A stretch of DNA of 59,370 bases from Bacillus sp. (in: firmicutes) (lineage in GTDB: Bacteria > Bacillota > Bacilli > Bacillales > Bacillaceae), in assembly GCA_031180405.1 (NCBI GenBank), contig JAPSLU010000007.1:1-59370 (forward strand), given 5' to 3'. The notes beneath the pieces are model-generated. The model did no database searches and was not told the origin of the DNA. It worked only from the letters and a program-made list of their open reading frames with translations. The translations under genes were made by a program, and so were the position numbers. Positions 8,391 to 17,689 of this stretch are shown here, one piece after another. The stretch's first letter is position 1. Every line of letters starts with the position of its first letter.

Positions 8391-9299
8391 TTAAATAAAA
8401 GGAAAATCTTGTGGTGGTGGAGAAGGAGGTGCGTGATCCCATTGATTGCGTAACTCATACTGCCGAGAAACAAATGGCTGAATTCTCTTTAAACTCAAAT
8501 ACTTTTCCGATTCAAGTAAGAATTTATCAAAGATACTACTTGTATACGACCCATTTCCTGAACGATCCTTTGATGGTCCTTCTGATGCCTTTTGGTTCGT
8601 TAAAGAATGAATTTTCACCTTTGCATTAAAACCGTTATCCGGATTAGATGGAAGGTTCTTTTCTTCTTCAACTTCAGGCTGCTCATACGCATCTTCAGCT
8701 TCTTTCATGGGTTTTACAGTTTGATTAGCGTCTGATCTATCAAGGATTTTAGGAGTTGTCTTTTCGACATTTTTTCTTTTACTAACAGGCTTCGCAGATT
8801 TTTCGGAAGCTTTTACATCTTTCTTCGAAGCCTCTTTTGACGTCTCCATCTGCTTTTCACTTGTTTGTGTATTTTCCTTATTTTGACCAGAGACTGATTT
8901 CTTTACTGTTTGTTTCACCTTTTTTTCAGTAGTATGTATAACTTTTAAAGCCCTTTTACTTTTTTCCTTACCTTCTTCGGTTGCTTGCTGAGCCTTTTCA
9001 TTTGCTATCTGTGGCAGCGGTTTTTTTTCCTTTTGCCCAGCTTTTTCACTTGCCTGAGCAGGAAAAACTCTAGACTTCTCGACCACTTTCTTTATAGACT
9101 GCTTCGGCTCTTGTTTTTTCGAATTTTCATCAGAGGAAGCATTAGAGGTTGAATCCAGGTCCTTCACCGCTTCAACAATTTCTTTTGATTCACTAGGCTT
9201 CTCAGCTTTATCAGGCTTTTCAGCGAATGCATCGAAAGGAAAAAATAACCCTGCACAAACGATAGAACCACTTAAAAGTAAGCTCCGTAATTTCATCAT
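8391..9299 (-). CDS. Secreted Lys/Glu-rich protein of unknown function
   Basis: Protein of 302 residues. The signal peptide is about residues 1-26 (LLLSGSIVCAGLFFPFDAFA). The rest is highly charged and mostly disordered, rich in Lys, Glu, Ser and Thr, ending in a Pro-rich tail (HAPPSPPPQDF). Residues 80-115 carry QASEKA...ANEKAQQATEEGKEKSK, a lysine-rich relative of the Ala/His/Asn motif in the downstream protein. The two genes are 46 bases apart on the same strand and look like a pair. RBS AAGGTGGTGA. No catalytic motif is visible. Confidence 0.75.
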   Translation of the reverse strand: MMKLRSLLLSGSIVCAGLFFPFDAFAEKPDKAEKPSESKEIVEAVKDLDSTSNASSDENSKKQEPKQSIKKVVEKSRVFPAQASEKAGQKEKKPLPQIANEKAQQATEEGKEKSKRALKVIHTTEKKVKQTVKKSVSGQNKENTQTSEKQMETSKEASKKDVKASEKSAKPVSKRKNVEKTTPKILDRSDANQTVKPMKEAEDAYEQPEVEEEKNLPSNPDNGFNAKVKIHSLTNQKASEGPSKDRSGNGSYTSSIFDKFLLESEKYLSLKRIQPFVSRQYELRNQWDHAPPSPPPQDFPFI

Positions 9300-9789
9300 T
9301 TCACCACCTTTCTTTGAAAAAATGATTACAGATATAGTATTTCAACAAAATTCAGCATTTTTTGTCCGTTGTAATTTTTTTATTTAAAGGCTCTTTTCTG
9401 AAAGCTTGTTGCTAATTGTTCTAATTAAATGGAAGAAAACGTTATTTATAGCATATAAGGTACTATTTTAATAAAAAAAGAGGCTACTAGACTTGATACA
9501 TACAGAGCGGTCTCTTCAAGTTACCTAATTGCAACAAAGTGTACGAAAAAAGTCTTATTAAAAAAAGAGGGCCGGAGGGACATGTTCATCGTCTCTCTGA
9601 CCTTAAACTAGGGTTAAATGTTTATGTATGTATGTCCAATTTTTTACTTTATCATAATTGGGTCAACTCACCTGTCCCCTTGTCCCATGTCCAATAATTG
9701 AAATGACAGGCTACTAATAATCTTTAAAGTTTAGTGTTACAGTTTTCAATTCAAGCATTTATGTATCCTCATAATCTTATTTTCATCCT
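9300..9789. other. Intergenic stretch holding the second composite REP-like unit
   Basis: Apart from the composite repeat at 9569-9687 no gene or strong promoter is visible. Confidence 0.5.
9569..9687. repeat. Composite REP-like unit, second copy
   Basis: A first hairpin at 9574-9598 (GGAGGGAC then GTCTCTCT, partly decayed) and a second at 9659-9687 (TGGGTCAA/TTGTCCCA with one T-T mismatch around a CCTGTCCCC core). Order, orientation and spacer words (CTAGGGTTAAAT, TATGT) match the unit at 6011-6110, so the ~110-base assembly itself was copied. Confidence 0.7.
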
Positions 9790-9957
9790 TTAAGATACTT
9801 GCATTGAACTGAGTTGAACGAGCTTTTCCTCATGATATTCATATTTATTCCGTAACTTAGCTTTTAATTTATAATCAAGACAACTTTCAATTAACTCTTC
9901 ATGATAGTTCCTTCTAACATAATGCCACGCATAAAGCATTTTAGATATTAAAGACAT
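9790..9957 (-). CDS. Small conserved-looking protein, paralogue of the gene at 39701
   Basis: A 55-residue basic protein starting MSLISKMLYAWHYVRRNY. The ATG at 9957 is chosen over upstream codons because GGAGGCGG sits just ahead of it. A second protein in this window (39701-39865) shares MSL-SK-LY-WH--R-NY, ELI/VxSCxD and LKARLxNKxEYH, with the same RBS, so both frames are surely real. Probably helical; no known domain recognised. Confidence 0.75.
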   Translation of the reverse strand: MSLISKMLYAWHYVRRNYHEELIESCLDYKLKAKLRNKYEYHEEKLVQLSSMQVS

Positions 9958-10243
9958 AAATGACCGCCTCCACAATCTTAGTTAATGGATAGTATACCTT
10001 TAAGTAAGCGCATACAGAAAGAGCCATACTATTCATTCTTATATAGGATGTTTATCCCAAAGTAACCGGTTAAGGATCCTGATAATACAGGATTCTAAGC
10101 ATGCCTTAATGGGTCTTAGTAATCATCGGATAAATGAGTCAATTGTCAATATCGCCCATACTCTCTTTATTTTACAAAAATAACAATCTCCGACAATAAA
10201 CATGGTAGAATATTGACATAAATAACAGCAGAGGTGAAGATAC

Positions 10244-11290
10244 ATGTCGATATATGATGACATTCAAAAGATAAAAGAAATACTACAAGAAGAGCAAAAG
10301 GGATCTTTAAGAATTGCGCTATTTGGGCAACCTGGTTCTGGAAAATCTTCATTGATTAATAAATTAATAGGGAAAAATGTTGCGAAAACAGGTGCGTCTA
10401 CAGATGTTACGGTAGATGCTAACTTTTATGAGCATGATGAATTGCTTTTTGTGGATTTACCTGGATATGGAACGTCTAAATTTCCTCCTAACCAATGGAT
10501 GAATGAATTTACACCTGAACAATTCGACTTATTCCTATGTGTTTTTTCAGGGAAGTTTCACGAAGACGATACGACATTCTTTAGGGAACTTCGTGAAAAA
10601 AATCGTGTCTGCTTGTTTGTACGCAATATGCATGATCAGCTTTGGGATCCTGATAAATCAACAGAACAAATTGAGAAAGAGATCATAGAAGATGTTCGGC
10701 AACAAGTCGGTTCATCTGTTCCTGTTTACTTCACAAGCTGCCGTTCAGGTTATGGATTTGATTCTTTACAGGAAGCAATTCAAGGATCATTAGACCCTGC
10801 ACAAAGTGATAAATATGCTCGTAGCGCAAAGGCTTACAGCTCTAAGCACATACAACGCAAAAAGGAACAATGCAAAAAGCTTGTCTACCGTTATGCTGGA
10901 ATTGCAGCTGCAAATGGCCTAAACCCTATTCCAGGCGTAGACATAAGTGTTGATGTTGGAATTATGCTAAAGCTTTTCAAAGAATTAAGAGAATCGTATG
11001 GTATTGAGGAATCTAAAATCCGCAATCTTGGTCCTGCATTGCTTCCAATTGCAAATCGTGTCATTGAATATGCAACAAAAGAAGGCGCCATTATCATTCT
11101 AAAAAGATACGCAACGAATGTAGCAGTGAAGAATACAGCAAAATTTGTACCCTTCGTTGGACAAGCAATCGCTGCAACCGCTGCTTACGCAATGACAGTT
11201 GCTGCAGGATTATCATATCTCGATGATGTCCACATGTTGGCTGAGGAAATCATCAATACAGAATTAGCAAAGGAAAAGACTCACAGTTAA
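10244..11290 (+). CDS. Dynamin/IRG-like P-loop GTPase with C-terminal hydrophobic domain
   Basis: Protein of 348 residues. The G1 motif GQPGSGKSS is at 28-36 and the G3 motif DLPGYG at 71-76; a G4-like position near 125 is not canonical. The C-terminal half (about residues 215-340) contains NGLNPIPGVDISVDVGIM and two hydrophobic stretches, a layout seen in DUF697/YcjF-type and interferon-inducible-GTPase-like bacterial proteins that act at membranes. RBS AGAGGTGA. The next gene, another GTPase, starts on the last base of this stop codon. The molecular role is unknown. Confidence 0.82.
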   Translation: MSIYDDIQKIKEILQEEQKGSLRIALFGQPGSGKSSLINKLIGKNVAKTGASTDVTVDANFYEHDELLFVDLPGYGTSKFPPNQWMNEFTPEQFDLFLCVFSGKFHEDDTTFFRELREKNRVCLFVRNMHDQLWDPDKSTEQIEKEIIEDVRQQVGSSVPVYFTSCRSGYGFDSLQEAIQGSLDPAQSDKYARSAKAYSSKHIQRKKEQCKKLVYRYAGIAAANGLNPIPGVDISVDVGIMLKLFKELRESYGIEESKIRNLGPALLPIANRVIEYATKEGAIIILKRYATNVAVKNTAKFVPFVGQAIAATAAYAMTVAAGLSYLDDVHMLAEEIINTELAKEKTHS

Positions 11291-11940
11291 TGCTTTGGAA
11301 GCTAGGATCTTCATTAGTAACAAAGCATTTCGCCAAAGTAGCCGTAGATTATTATCATCAAAAATATACTATACTTGAGCGAAATTTCCTGCGCCTTTCG
11401 GACATTCTTATGGAAAATAACGAACCAACAGTAGCCATATTCGGTCAGCCTGGTGCAGGAAAATCAACATTACTTCACACACTGACAGAAGGGAAATGTA
11501 ACCCTAAGCCCTTCATTAGTCAAAAAACAGATGCAACAGATTGGTCAACAAATCCAGAAGTGACACTGATGCACTCCTATACAAATAATGGTAAGCTTAC
11601 GCATTTTATCGATACACCTGGTTACGGAACAGCCAAGCACCCTTTATGTAGCTATGATCATTTTCCTTATGATGAGATGACAAAGATTGTCTTTGTCATC
11701 AGGGGCAAAGTGCAACAAGCTGATGAAGAAATGTTTTCTCAGCTCATCATGAGGGGACTTTCTGAAAAAATACTTTTAGTTCGATCACTCTCAGAAGATT
11801 TAGCTGCAGATGATAGAATAAAAGTAAAAGTAGATTTGAACAGAAACATACGATATAAACATGTACATATTCCGCTTATTTTTACTAGCAGTCGAACAGG
11901 TGAAGGGATTTCATCTATTCGAGAGTGGTTGTGGGGATAG
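11290..11940 (+). CDS. Second P-loop GTPase, partner of the upstream gene
   Basis: Protein of 216 residues. G1 GQPGAGKST is at about 53-61 and G3 DTPGYGTAKHP near 110. The motifs mirror those of the upstream protein (DLPGYGTSKFP), so the pair is paralogous, but this one lacks the long hydrophobic C-terminal domain. The ATG overlaps the upstream TAA (TAATG), so the two are almost certainly co-translated. Fixed co-production of a membrane-tailed and a tail-less GTPase suggests a heteromeric complex (inference). Confidence 0.8.
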   Translation: MLWKLGSSLVTKHFAKVAVDYYHQKYTILERNFLRLSDILMENNEPTVAIFGQPGAGKSTLLHTLTEGKCNPKPFISQKTDATDWSTNPEVTLMHSYTNNGKLTHFIDTPGYGTAKHPLCSYDHFPYDEMTKIVFVIRGKVQQADEEMFSQLIMRGLSEKILLVRSLSEDLAADDRIKVKVDLNRNIRYKHVHIPLIFTSSRTGEGISSIREWLWG

Positions 11941-12094
11941 TATTTATCCCTCAACCTTTTCATGCATATACATTGACTTGTCTTCTATATACTCACAATA
12001 GTAAGTTGCACCCTATCAACCTCTTCATATCTAACTATCTATCCACCCTTCGTCAAATTTTAGGTGGCGACTCTGGTTGACCCGGAATAAATAA

Positions 12095-12125
12095 GCGGGT
12101 CAGGGGACCTGTCCCCTTGTCCCGC
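12095..12125 (+). repeat. REP-like element after the fructokinase gene
   Basis: GCGGGtCA and TTGtCCCGC pair except for one T-T mismatch, with an inner GGGGAC/GTCCCC. It lies directly beyond the stop codon of the fructokinase gene; in the gene's sense direction the core reads GGGGACAGGT. Confidence 0.7.
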
Positions 12126-12126
12126 T

Positions 12127-13011
12127 TTACATTCCCTTATTATATGCCTCTTGACCTAATCTTATCGCTCCGATTAGCCCGGCTTTGTCACCTAGTTTAG
12201 GCAAGACGATATAACGATCAATATTACCTTCGGCTAATTCTCCAACAGGAACATATCCATTTAGTAGTTTACGTACATTTTCTCGTACGAGAGGTAATAA
12301 TTGTTCTTGTTTCATTACTCCTCCGCCACATACGATTTTTTTTGGTGATAAAGTAAGAATATAATTCATTATTCCCTGTGCAAGGTAATACGCTTCTAAT
12401 TCCCATACTTCTTTATGATTAGATAGGTCTTCCGCTTTTTTATTCCATCTTTTTTCGATGGCCGGACCTGCTGCCATTCCTTCCAAACAGTTTCCATGAT
12501 AAGGACAGAATCCTTCAAATTGATCTTCAGGATGACAACGGACTAAGATATGGCCCATTTCCGGGTGTGTCATACCCTCCACTATCTTTCCATTATTGAT
12601 TGCTCCTGCACCAATTCCTGTCCCAACCGTTATATATAAACAGCTATCCAATCCTTTTGCAGCACCCCATGTTACTTCGGCTAATGCTGCAGCGGTAACA
12701 TCTGTGTGAAACCCAACTGGAACGGGAAAATGCTTTTGGATTTCTCCAACAATATGATAGTTTTTCCATCTTGTTTTAGGCGTTTCGGTTATATAACCAT
12801 AGGTCTTACTCTCTTTATTGATATCAATCGGCCCGAATGAACCAATTCCAATCGCTTCAATTGATTTATCTTGAAAAAAAGAAATAACTTGTCCCATCGT
12901 TTCTTCAGGAACTGTCGTTGGAAATGTGACTTGGTCGATAATTTCCCCATGTTCATTGCCAACCCCACAGACAAATTTGGTTCCTCCAGCTTCAATTCCT
13001 CCAATTAGCAA
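12127..13011 (-). CDS. scrK: ROK-family fructokinase
   Basis: Cytoplasmic sugar kinase of 294 residues phosphorylating free fructose with ATP. The phosphate-binding start GGIEAGGTKF, the phosphate-2 block ITVGTGIGAG and the ROK zinc cluster (GHILVRCHPEDQFEGFCPYHGNC, with His and three Cys) are all present. Length matches GmuE/ScrK-type enzymes. The start is TTG, preceded by CGGAG. It would handle fructose released by the GH32 enzyme at 62-1519, though the genes are 10 kb apart. It is followed on the same strand by nothing but a REP-like element. Confidence 0.9.
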   Translation of the reverse strand: MLIGGIEAGGTKFVCGVGNEHGEIIDQVTFPTTVPEETMGQVISFFQDKSIEAIGIGSFGPIDINKESKTYGYITETPKTRWKNYHIVGEIQKHFPVPVGFHTDVTAAALAEVTWGAAKGLDSCLYITVGTGIGAGAINNGKIVEGMTHPEMGHILVRCHPEDQFEGFCPYHGNCLEGMAAGPAIEKRWNKKAEDLSNHKEVWELEAYYLAQGIMNYILTLSPKKIVCGGGVMKQEQLLPLVRENVRKLLNGYVPVGELAEGNIDRYIVLPKLGDKAGLIGAIRLGQEAYNKGM

Positions 13012-13151
13012 TTCCGTTCAACTCCGATCAAATTCACTGTTTTCATTTTTCATCATCTTTAATGTGAAAGCTCCTGCATATTTTCACAGTTCAGGTTCCT
13101 AGCAGCGTTTGTGCTAATCCACTATCTTGCAGAAAACAATATTACTATTTT

Positions 13152-14150
13152 TTAAGAATGATGAATAATTCCTTTTATCACCTTTAAGCTTTGATATTCC
13201 TTCATAATCTCTGGTAGCTCATCCATAGTAAACTGGTGACTTAATAAAGGTTTAATTTGAATTTTCTCTTGCTGAACTAACGAGATCGCAAGGTCATGAG
13301 TATGTGGATTAATAAATGACCCTTTTATCGTTAGCTCCTTTGAAAAAATGTCGAATGGCTGAACTTCAATTTTTGTATCTGGAGCTGACACACCAAACAA
13401 TAACACCGTCCCGCCTTTTTTTGCCATGTTTACTGCTTGTGTCATACTTTCTTTTCGACCGACACACTCTATCACAACATCAAATCCATCTTTACCATCA
13501 AGCTCCTCGGGATTAACAGCTTCGGTTCCTCCTAGCTGGATCGCTAAACCATGCTTTGTCACATCAGGCTCACTTACGACGATTGGAGATGCCCCGTACA
13601 TTTTCACTACTTGAAGCATCATTAAACCGATATATCCTCCCCCAATAATAAGCACAGATGCCCCTGGCCAAACCTTAATTTGGTTAAATCCATGGAGAAC
13701 ACAGCCGAGCGGCTCTATCATTGCCCCTTCTTCATAAGATAATTCAGCTGGTAGTGTGTAACACTTTGCTGCAGGAACAGCACAGTATTCACCCATTCCT
13801 CCGTTTCTTGTTACCCCAACAGCCTGCAGATTATCGCAAAGATGCGCTCGATTCCCTCTACAAAAATCACACTGACCACAATAAATATTAGGATCAATTG
13901 ATACTCGATCCCCTACCGAAAATTGTGTTACTTGTTCACCTACTTGGACAACCTCACCAGATAATTCGTGACCTAGTACAATCGGAAACTGTACCTCTGC
14001 TGAGCCTGGTTGACCATGGTAAATATGTTGATCCGTTCCACAAATTCCACAAGCCTTAACCTTCACAATAACTTCATGATCTAATGGAGCAGGAACAGCC
14101 AGTTCCTGTATCTCCATTTTCATTTTTCCTGTTAAAACAGCTGCCTTCAT
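13152..14150 (-). CDS. Zinc-dependent medium-chain alcohol/polyol dehydrogenase
   Basis: MDR dehydrogenase of 332 residues, sorbitol-dehydrogenase-like. Catalytic zinc ligands lie in CGICGTD and GHELSGEV; the structural zinc cluster is CGQCDFCRGNRAHLC with four cysteines; the Rossmann motif is GGGYIGL near 170. It should oxidise a polyol or secondary alcohol with NAD(P). Lying 140 bases upstream of the fructokinase on the same strand, it could interconvert a polyol and fructose (inference). RBS GGAGAG. Confidence 0.88.
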   Translation of the reverse strand: MKAAVLTGKMKMEIQELAVPAPLDHEVIVKVKACGICGTDQHIYHGQPGSAEVQFPIVLGHELSGEVVQVGEQVTQFSVGDRVSIDPNIYCGQCDFCRGNRAHLCDNLQAVGVTRNGGMGEYCAVPAAKCYTLPAELSYEEGAMIEPLGCVLHGFNQIKVWPGASVLIIGGGYIGLMMLQVVKMYGASPIVVSEPDVTKHGLAIQLGGTEAVNPEELDGKDGFDVVIECVGRKESMTQAVNMAKKGGTVLLFGVSAPDTKIEVQPFDIFSKELTIKGSFINPHTHDLAISLVQQEKIQIKPLLSHQFTMDELPEIMKEYQSLKVIKGIIHHS

Positions 14151-14185
14151 TTTCTTCTCTCCTACTCTTTTGATTGCCGAAACCT

Positions 14186-14395
14186 TTAATTCATCCGAAT
14201 TATCTTTTCATTTTCAAGATGACCGATTTGGATTCTCTTACTTTCACCTGGTACACTGAAGGAAATCTTCTCGGCTGGAATCTGTACCTTTATATTCTTG
14301 CAACATGGTCTGAAGTCCTGTTTCACGAGAATGCTCAATCTTATATTTCAACCTTCTACTGTGTATCCATTGAATAATTCATATACTCTTAACTA
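14186..14395 (-). pseudogene. Remnant of a gene end upstream of the dehydrogenase
   Basis: On the minus strand a coding-like C-terminus (QIPAEKISFSVPGESKR, then IQIGHLENEKIIRMN and TAA) is open for about 50 codons. It then continues in another frame as YKIEHSRETGLQTML. This is best read as the frameshifted 3' end of a lost gene that may have preceded the dehydrogenase in an operon. Family not recognised. Confidence 0.4.
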
Positions 14396-14489
14396 TTCTT
14401 CAGGATGCCTGCATATCCCTCCATTAGTAATATTTCTTTTTGTGGTGATAGTGTTTGGAATTAGTGGTGATGATAAAGACCTTGTTTTC

Positions 14490-14735
14490 TATTTTCATGG
14501 ATACGATGTTAGGAAATGATAATTATGCACCATTTAAAGTGAATGATATGGATATCAACTATGAAAAGCATTTACTGGAGATCAATTACCTGAAACATTT
14601 ACCGTCTACGATAATAATCCTTTCACAGCTAAAACAAGTGAAAAGATACTCTTTCATTTCCCAAATATTAAAGGGTTTGATGATCTAATTAAAACCTTTA
14701 ATGAAAATACCCAAACCTGCCTTATACGTAGGAAA
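14490..14735 (+). pseudogene. Decayed fragment related to the N-terminal domain of the giant surface lipase
   Basis: In one frame FMDTMLGNDNYAPFK, and after a frameshift GDQLPETFTVYDNNPFTAKTS. These align in order with MLDTMIGNNDGAPFR and DSLPNYFHVVNNLENPTIV in the protein encoded at 48011-54127. There is no start, and the frame breaks near 14577. This is a relic of a second copy of that domain family. Confidence 0.55.
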
Positions 14736-15113
14736 CAAAGGGTTTTCCTTTTTTGCTTAATCGCTTTTCACGTCAATAAAAAAAAGAATCTTTCATGTTG
14801 TAACATGCAAGACTCTCTTAGCTTTATTGCTATTAAACTAGTAAACACTTTCATCGTTCACACGGAAAATATTGTATCTTATCTTCTCCACAAAACATGC
14901 ACTATATAAACATAGAAGTGGCGTTTTTCTCACAAACTCAAGACGATCCATCTTTTGTACAGGTGCTACTGTTTCTGTATTTTCAAAGATAACACTTCGC
15001 TTAGAAGATTCAGTGCAGCTGGCTGATGTGAGAGATAGAAAATCACAGGAGCTTTATCCAAATTAATGATATCGTTATTATCCTTTATTCAGACCTAATA
15101 CTGCCCAGGCACC
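14736..15113. other. Decayed intergenic region with a minus-strand terminator
   Basis: A hairpin at 14778-14819 with an eight-T run on the minus strand looks like a real terminator but has no intact gene before it. Coding-like minus-strand pieces (PVIFYLSHQPAALNLL near 15040; ENTETVAPVQKMDRLEFV near 14950) in different frames suggest a lost gene. Confidence 0.4.
14778..14819 (-). terminator. Orphan intrinsic terminator
   Basis: CTTGCATGTT pairs with AACATGAAAG (one mismatch), followed on the minus strand by a run of eight T. Confidence 0.6.
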
Positions 15114-17222
15114 TTAGATACCTTTTACTCTAAAGGGTAATTCATGTTTATCAGCAGGCAAAGGCTTGCTAAAATAATAGCCCTGTCCTTCATCACATTG
15201 CTCTTCTTGGAGATAGGTTAGTTGTGTGTTATTTTCAATCCCTTCACCAATAACTCCCATTTTTAGTTTATGAGCCAAGGTAATTATTGTTGAAGTAATC
15301 GCCTTTCCGTTTAAGTCGCTATTAATGTCATTGATAAAGCTGCGATCAATTTTCACGCGATCAAACGAAAATTGCCTTAAATAGCTAAGTGATGTATAAC
15401 CGGTACCAAAATCATCAATTGCAATGGAAACAGGTAATTTCTTCAACTTTGCCAAATTTTCCTTCAAATGTTCTGTGTCCTCCATTAAAATACTTTCTGT
15501 TACTTCGAGCTCAAGCCATTTTGATTCCAGCCCTGTTTCCTCCAAAATTTTCTTTAACATTTCAACAAAATTTTGGTGCTGGAGCTGAATGGTTGAAATG
15601 TTGACCGAAATCTTAAACGGTGGATGACCTTCATTTTGCCATTGTTTATTTTGAGAGCAGGCTGTCTGTAACACCCACTTCCCAATCAAGGCAATTTGCC
15701 CGCTTTCTTCAGAAATAGGGATGAATTGATCAGGTGATAAAAGGCCAAAATGAGGATGATTCCAACGAATTAACGCCTCCATCCCACTGAGTTCACCCGT
15801 CTTTAAATCGACAATCGGCTGATAATGAAGCACAAACTCATTATTTCTAATGGCAGACTTTAAATCCTTTTCAATCGTCAGTTTATAGGTTGTATTAAGA
15901 TCTAATTCCTCAGAATAAACCGTATAATTATTTTTACCGAATTTCTTTGTATAGTACATGGCGGTATCCGCTTTTTTCACTAAGTCATTGTCACTTTCCT
16001 CTCCACCATTACCAAAAGCAATACCAATGCTTGCAGAAACAGTGACGGAATGTCCTAATATTTCAAACGGTTCACCTAATACTTTGTTAAGGCGTTTAGC
16101 CAGATTAATTGCTTCTTCTCTGCTTGTTTTAGCTAATAGAATCGCAAATTCATCACCAGCAAATCTTCCGATTGTATCTGTTTTACGGAGATTTTGTTTT
16201 AATCTTATGGAAACTGCCTTTAAAAATTCATCACCCAGATGGTGGCCTAAAGAATCATTAATAAATTTAAAACGATCGAGGTCTAAGAAGAGGACAGCCG
16301 TCTGGTACTTATTTTCAGCCGAGTATGCAACAACTTGCTGCAACCGATCCTCAAATAATCTTCGATTCGGCAGCTTTGTTAAGGGATCATAAAAAGCAAG
16401 CTCCTCGATTTGTTTACTATATTCAACCTTCTCCGTCATATCTTTGGCAATGCCGTAGGCTCCCACTGTTTTTCCATCAACGACCATTGGAAAATTAGTG
16501 ACGTTCAGATGTCTTAGCTTTCCATCCTTACCCGTAATGGAGATATCATAGGTATGAGTAAACCCCTTTGTTGCTTTCTCAAAATGTTTTATCGCGATCG
16601 GTAAATCTTCAGAAAGAATAAGCGGAGTAAACGTCATCTCCATTAATTCACTAACCGAATAACCTGTTAAAGCCTCGCACCCCGGGTTTGCATTTGTGAA
16701 CTTCCCCTCTAAATCCAGAGTGAAAATTGCGTCCGGATTATTAAAAAAGAGTGACTTAAAGCGATTCTCACTTTCTTTCAGTTTTAGACGAGCCGTTACT
16801 TCCTCTGTTACATCAATCACACTTCCCACAAAAGCAATGTTTCCATTTGTCATCACCTTTGAGGCGTGAATTTCTACATGAAGCAAACTGCCGTCTTTTC
16901 TGATCACTCTCAATCGATACCGGGAATTCTTTTCTTTCCCTTCTAGCCGCCTGTTCGTACTTTCTTTGTATAGAATTTGGTCATCAGGATGGATAAGTTG
17001 TTCAGGTGTACAGACCTGTGACATAAATTCATCTTCCTGGTAGCCAAAGAGTTGACATAATTGGCGGTTGATAAAGGTAAATCTTCCATCCTCAATAATA
17101 TACATCCCTACAGAGGCCTCTTGGATCATGAAATGTAACATCTCACTACATAGCAATTCATGTAATTTCTTATTATTATGATCATTTATATGATTGTTCT
17201 TATTTTCGTCCAGGCGACTCAT
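15114..17222 (-). CDS. PAS-PAS-GGDEF-EAL c-di-GMP phosphodiesterase, probably GGDEF-inactive
   Basis: Cytoplasmic protein of 702 residues without membrane segments. Two PAS domains (about 30-135 and 150-270) are followed by GGDEF (275-435) and EAL (445-695). The GGDEF active-site motif is degenerate (RFAGDEF, first Gly replaced by Ala), while an allosteric RxxD site (RKTD) is kept five residues before it. The EAL domain is intact: EALIRW near 480, EVTES, DDFGTGY, KIDRSF, GEGIE. The protein is therefore expected to break c-di-GMP, with GGDEF acting as a sensor (inference). RBS GGAGG. It is divergent from the second such protein at 18038. Confidence 0.9.
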   Translation of the reverse strand: MSRLDENKNNHINDHNNKKLHELLCSEMLHFMIQEASVGMYIIEDGRFTFINRQLCQLFGYQEDEFMSQVCTPEQLIHPDDQILYKESTNRRLEGKEKNSRYRLRVIRKDGSLLHVEIHASKVMTNGNIAFVGSVIDVTEEVTARLKLKESENRFKSLFFNNPDAIFTLDLEGKFTNANPGCEALTGYSVSELMEMTFTPLILSEDLPIAIKHFEKATKGFTHTYDISITGKDGKLRHLNVTNFPMVVDGKTVGAYGIAKDMTEKVEYSKQIEELAFYDPLTKLPNRRLFEDRLQQVVAYSAENKYQTAVLFLDLDRFKFINDSLGHHLGDEFLKAVSIRLKQNLRKTDTIGRFAGDEFAILLAKTSREEAINLAKRLNKVLGEPFEILGHSVTVSASIGIAFGNGGEESDNDLVKKADTAMYYTKKFGKNNYTVYSEELDLNTTYKLTIEKDLKSAIRNNEFVLHYQPIVDLKTGELSGMEALIRWNHPHFGLLSPDQFIPISEESGQIALIGKWVLQTACSQNKQWQNEGHPPFKISVNISTIQLQHQNFVEMLKKILEETGLESKWLELEVTESILMEDTEHLKENLAKLKKLPVSIAIDDFGTGYTSLSYLRQFSFDRVKIDRSFINDINSDLNGKAITSTIITLAHKLKMGVIGEGIENNTQLTYLQEEQCDEGQGYYFSKPLPADKHELPFRVKGI

Positions 17223-17680
17223 GTTGCTTTTCCTCCAAAATAATCTTTTTTTTATATATAAATAAGTAAATCTCCTCTATTAAACTAGAATAAGAGATCT
17301 GTTTACTAGCAGTTATATCAACATTTAAACCAACCTAAGGAAAAAAGATCTTCCATTATATAAAAATTCAGGTAATTACGATCAATTCTATAGGAAAATA
17401 AATGTTAAGGCAAAAGAGGAATATTGGGATCTATGTGGATGTTGATGTATCAGATTTACAAAACCTTAAACCTGTTCGTTCTACATCTTCGTCTTTTCTG
17501 TAACATTCTCGTTTTATGAGGATTTTAAAGGGTACTAATACGCAAAAAAAACGGATGAGTTTTTTATCATTTTAATTATTGTATCCTTTTCTAGTCCAAT
17601 TGCAAAAGGAATAATGTAGGAAATTACTTGACCCCTGATCTTCCTGTCCATGTTTTATAAAAGGTTTATAATATCGGAGG
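17223..17680. other. Divergent intergenic region between the two c-di-GMP enzymes
   Basis: AT-rich leader sequence without a gene. TATAAT at 17667-17672 precedes the RNA element at about 17690, but its -35 is poor. Confidence 0.4.
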
Positions 17681-17689
17681 TTGCTCACA

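Noticed and set aside
15958-16392. 144-codon plus-strand frame
   Set aside because: It overlaps the GGDEF domain coding sequence on the other strand and has no RBS or domain.
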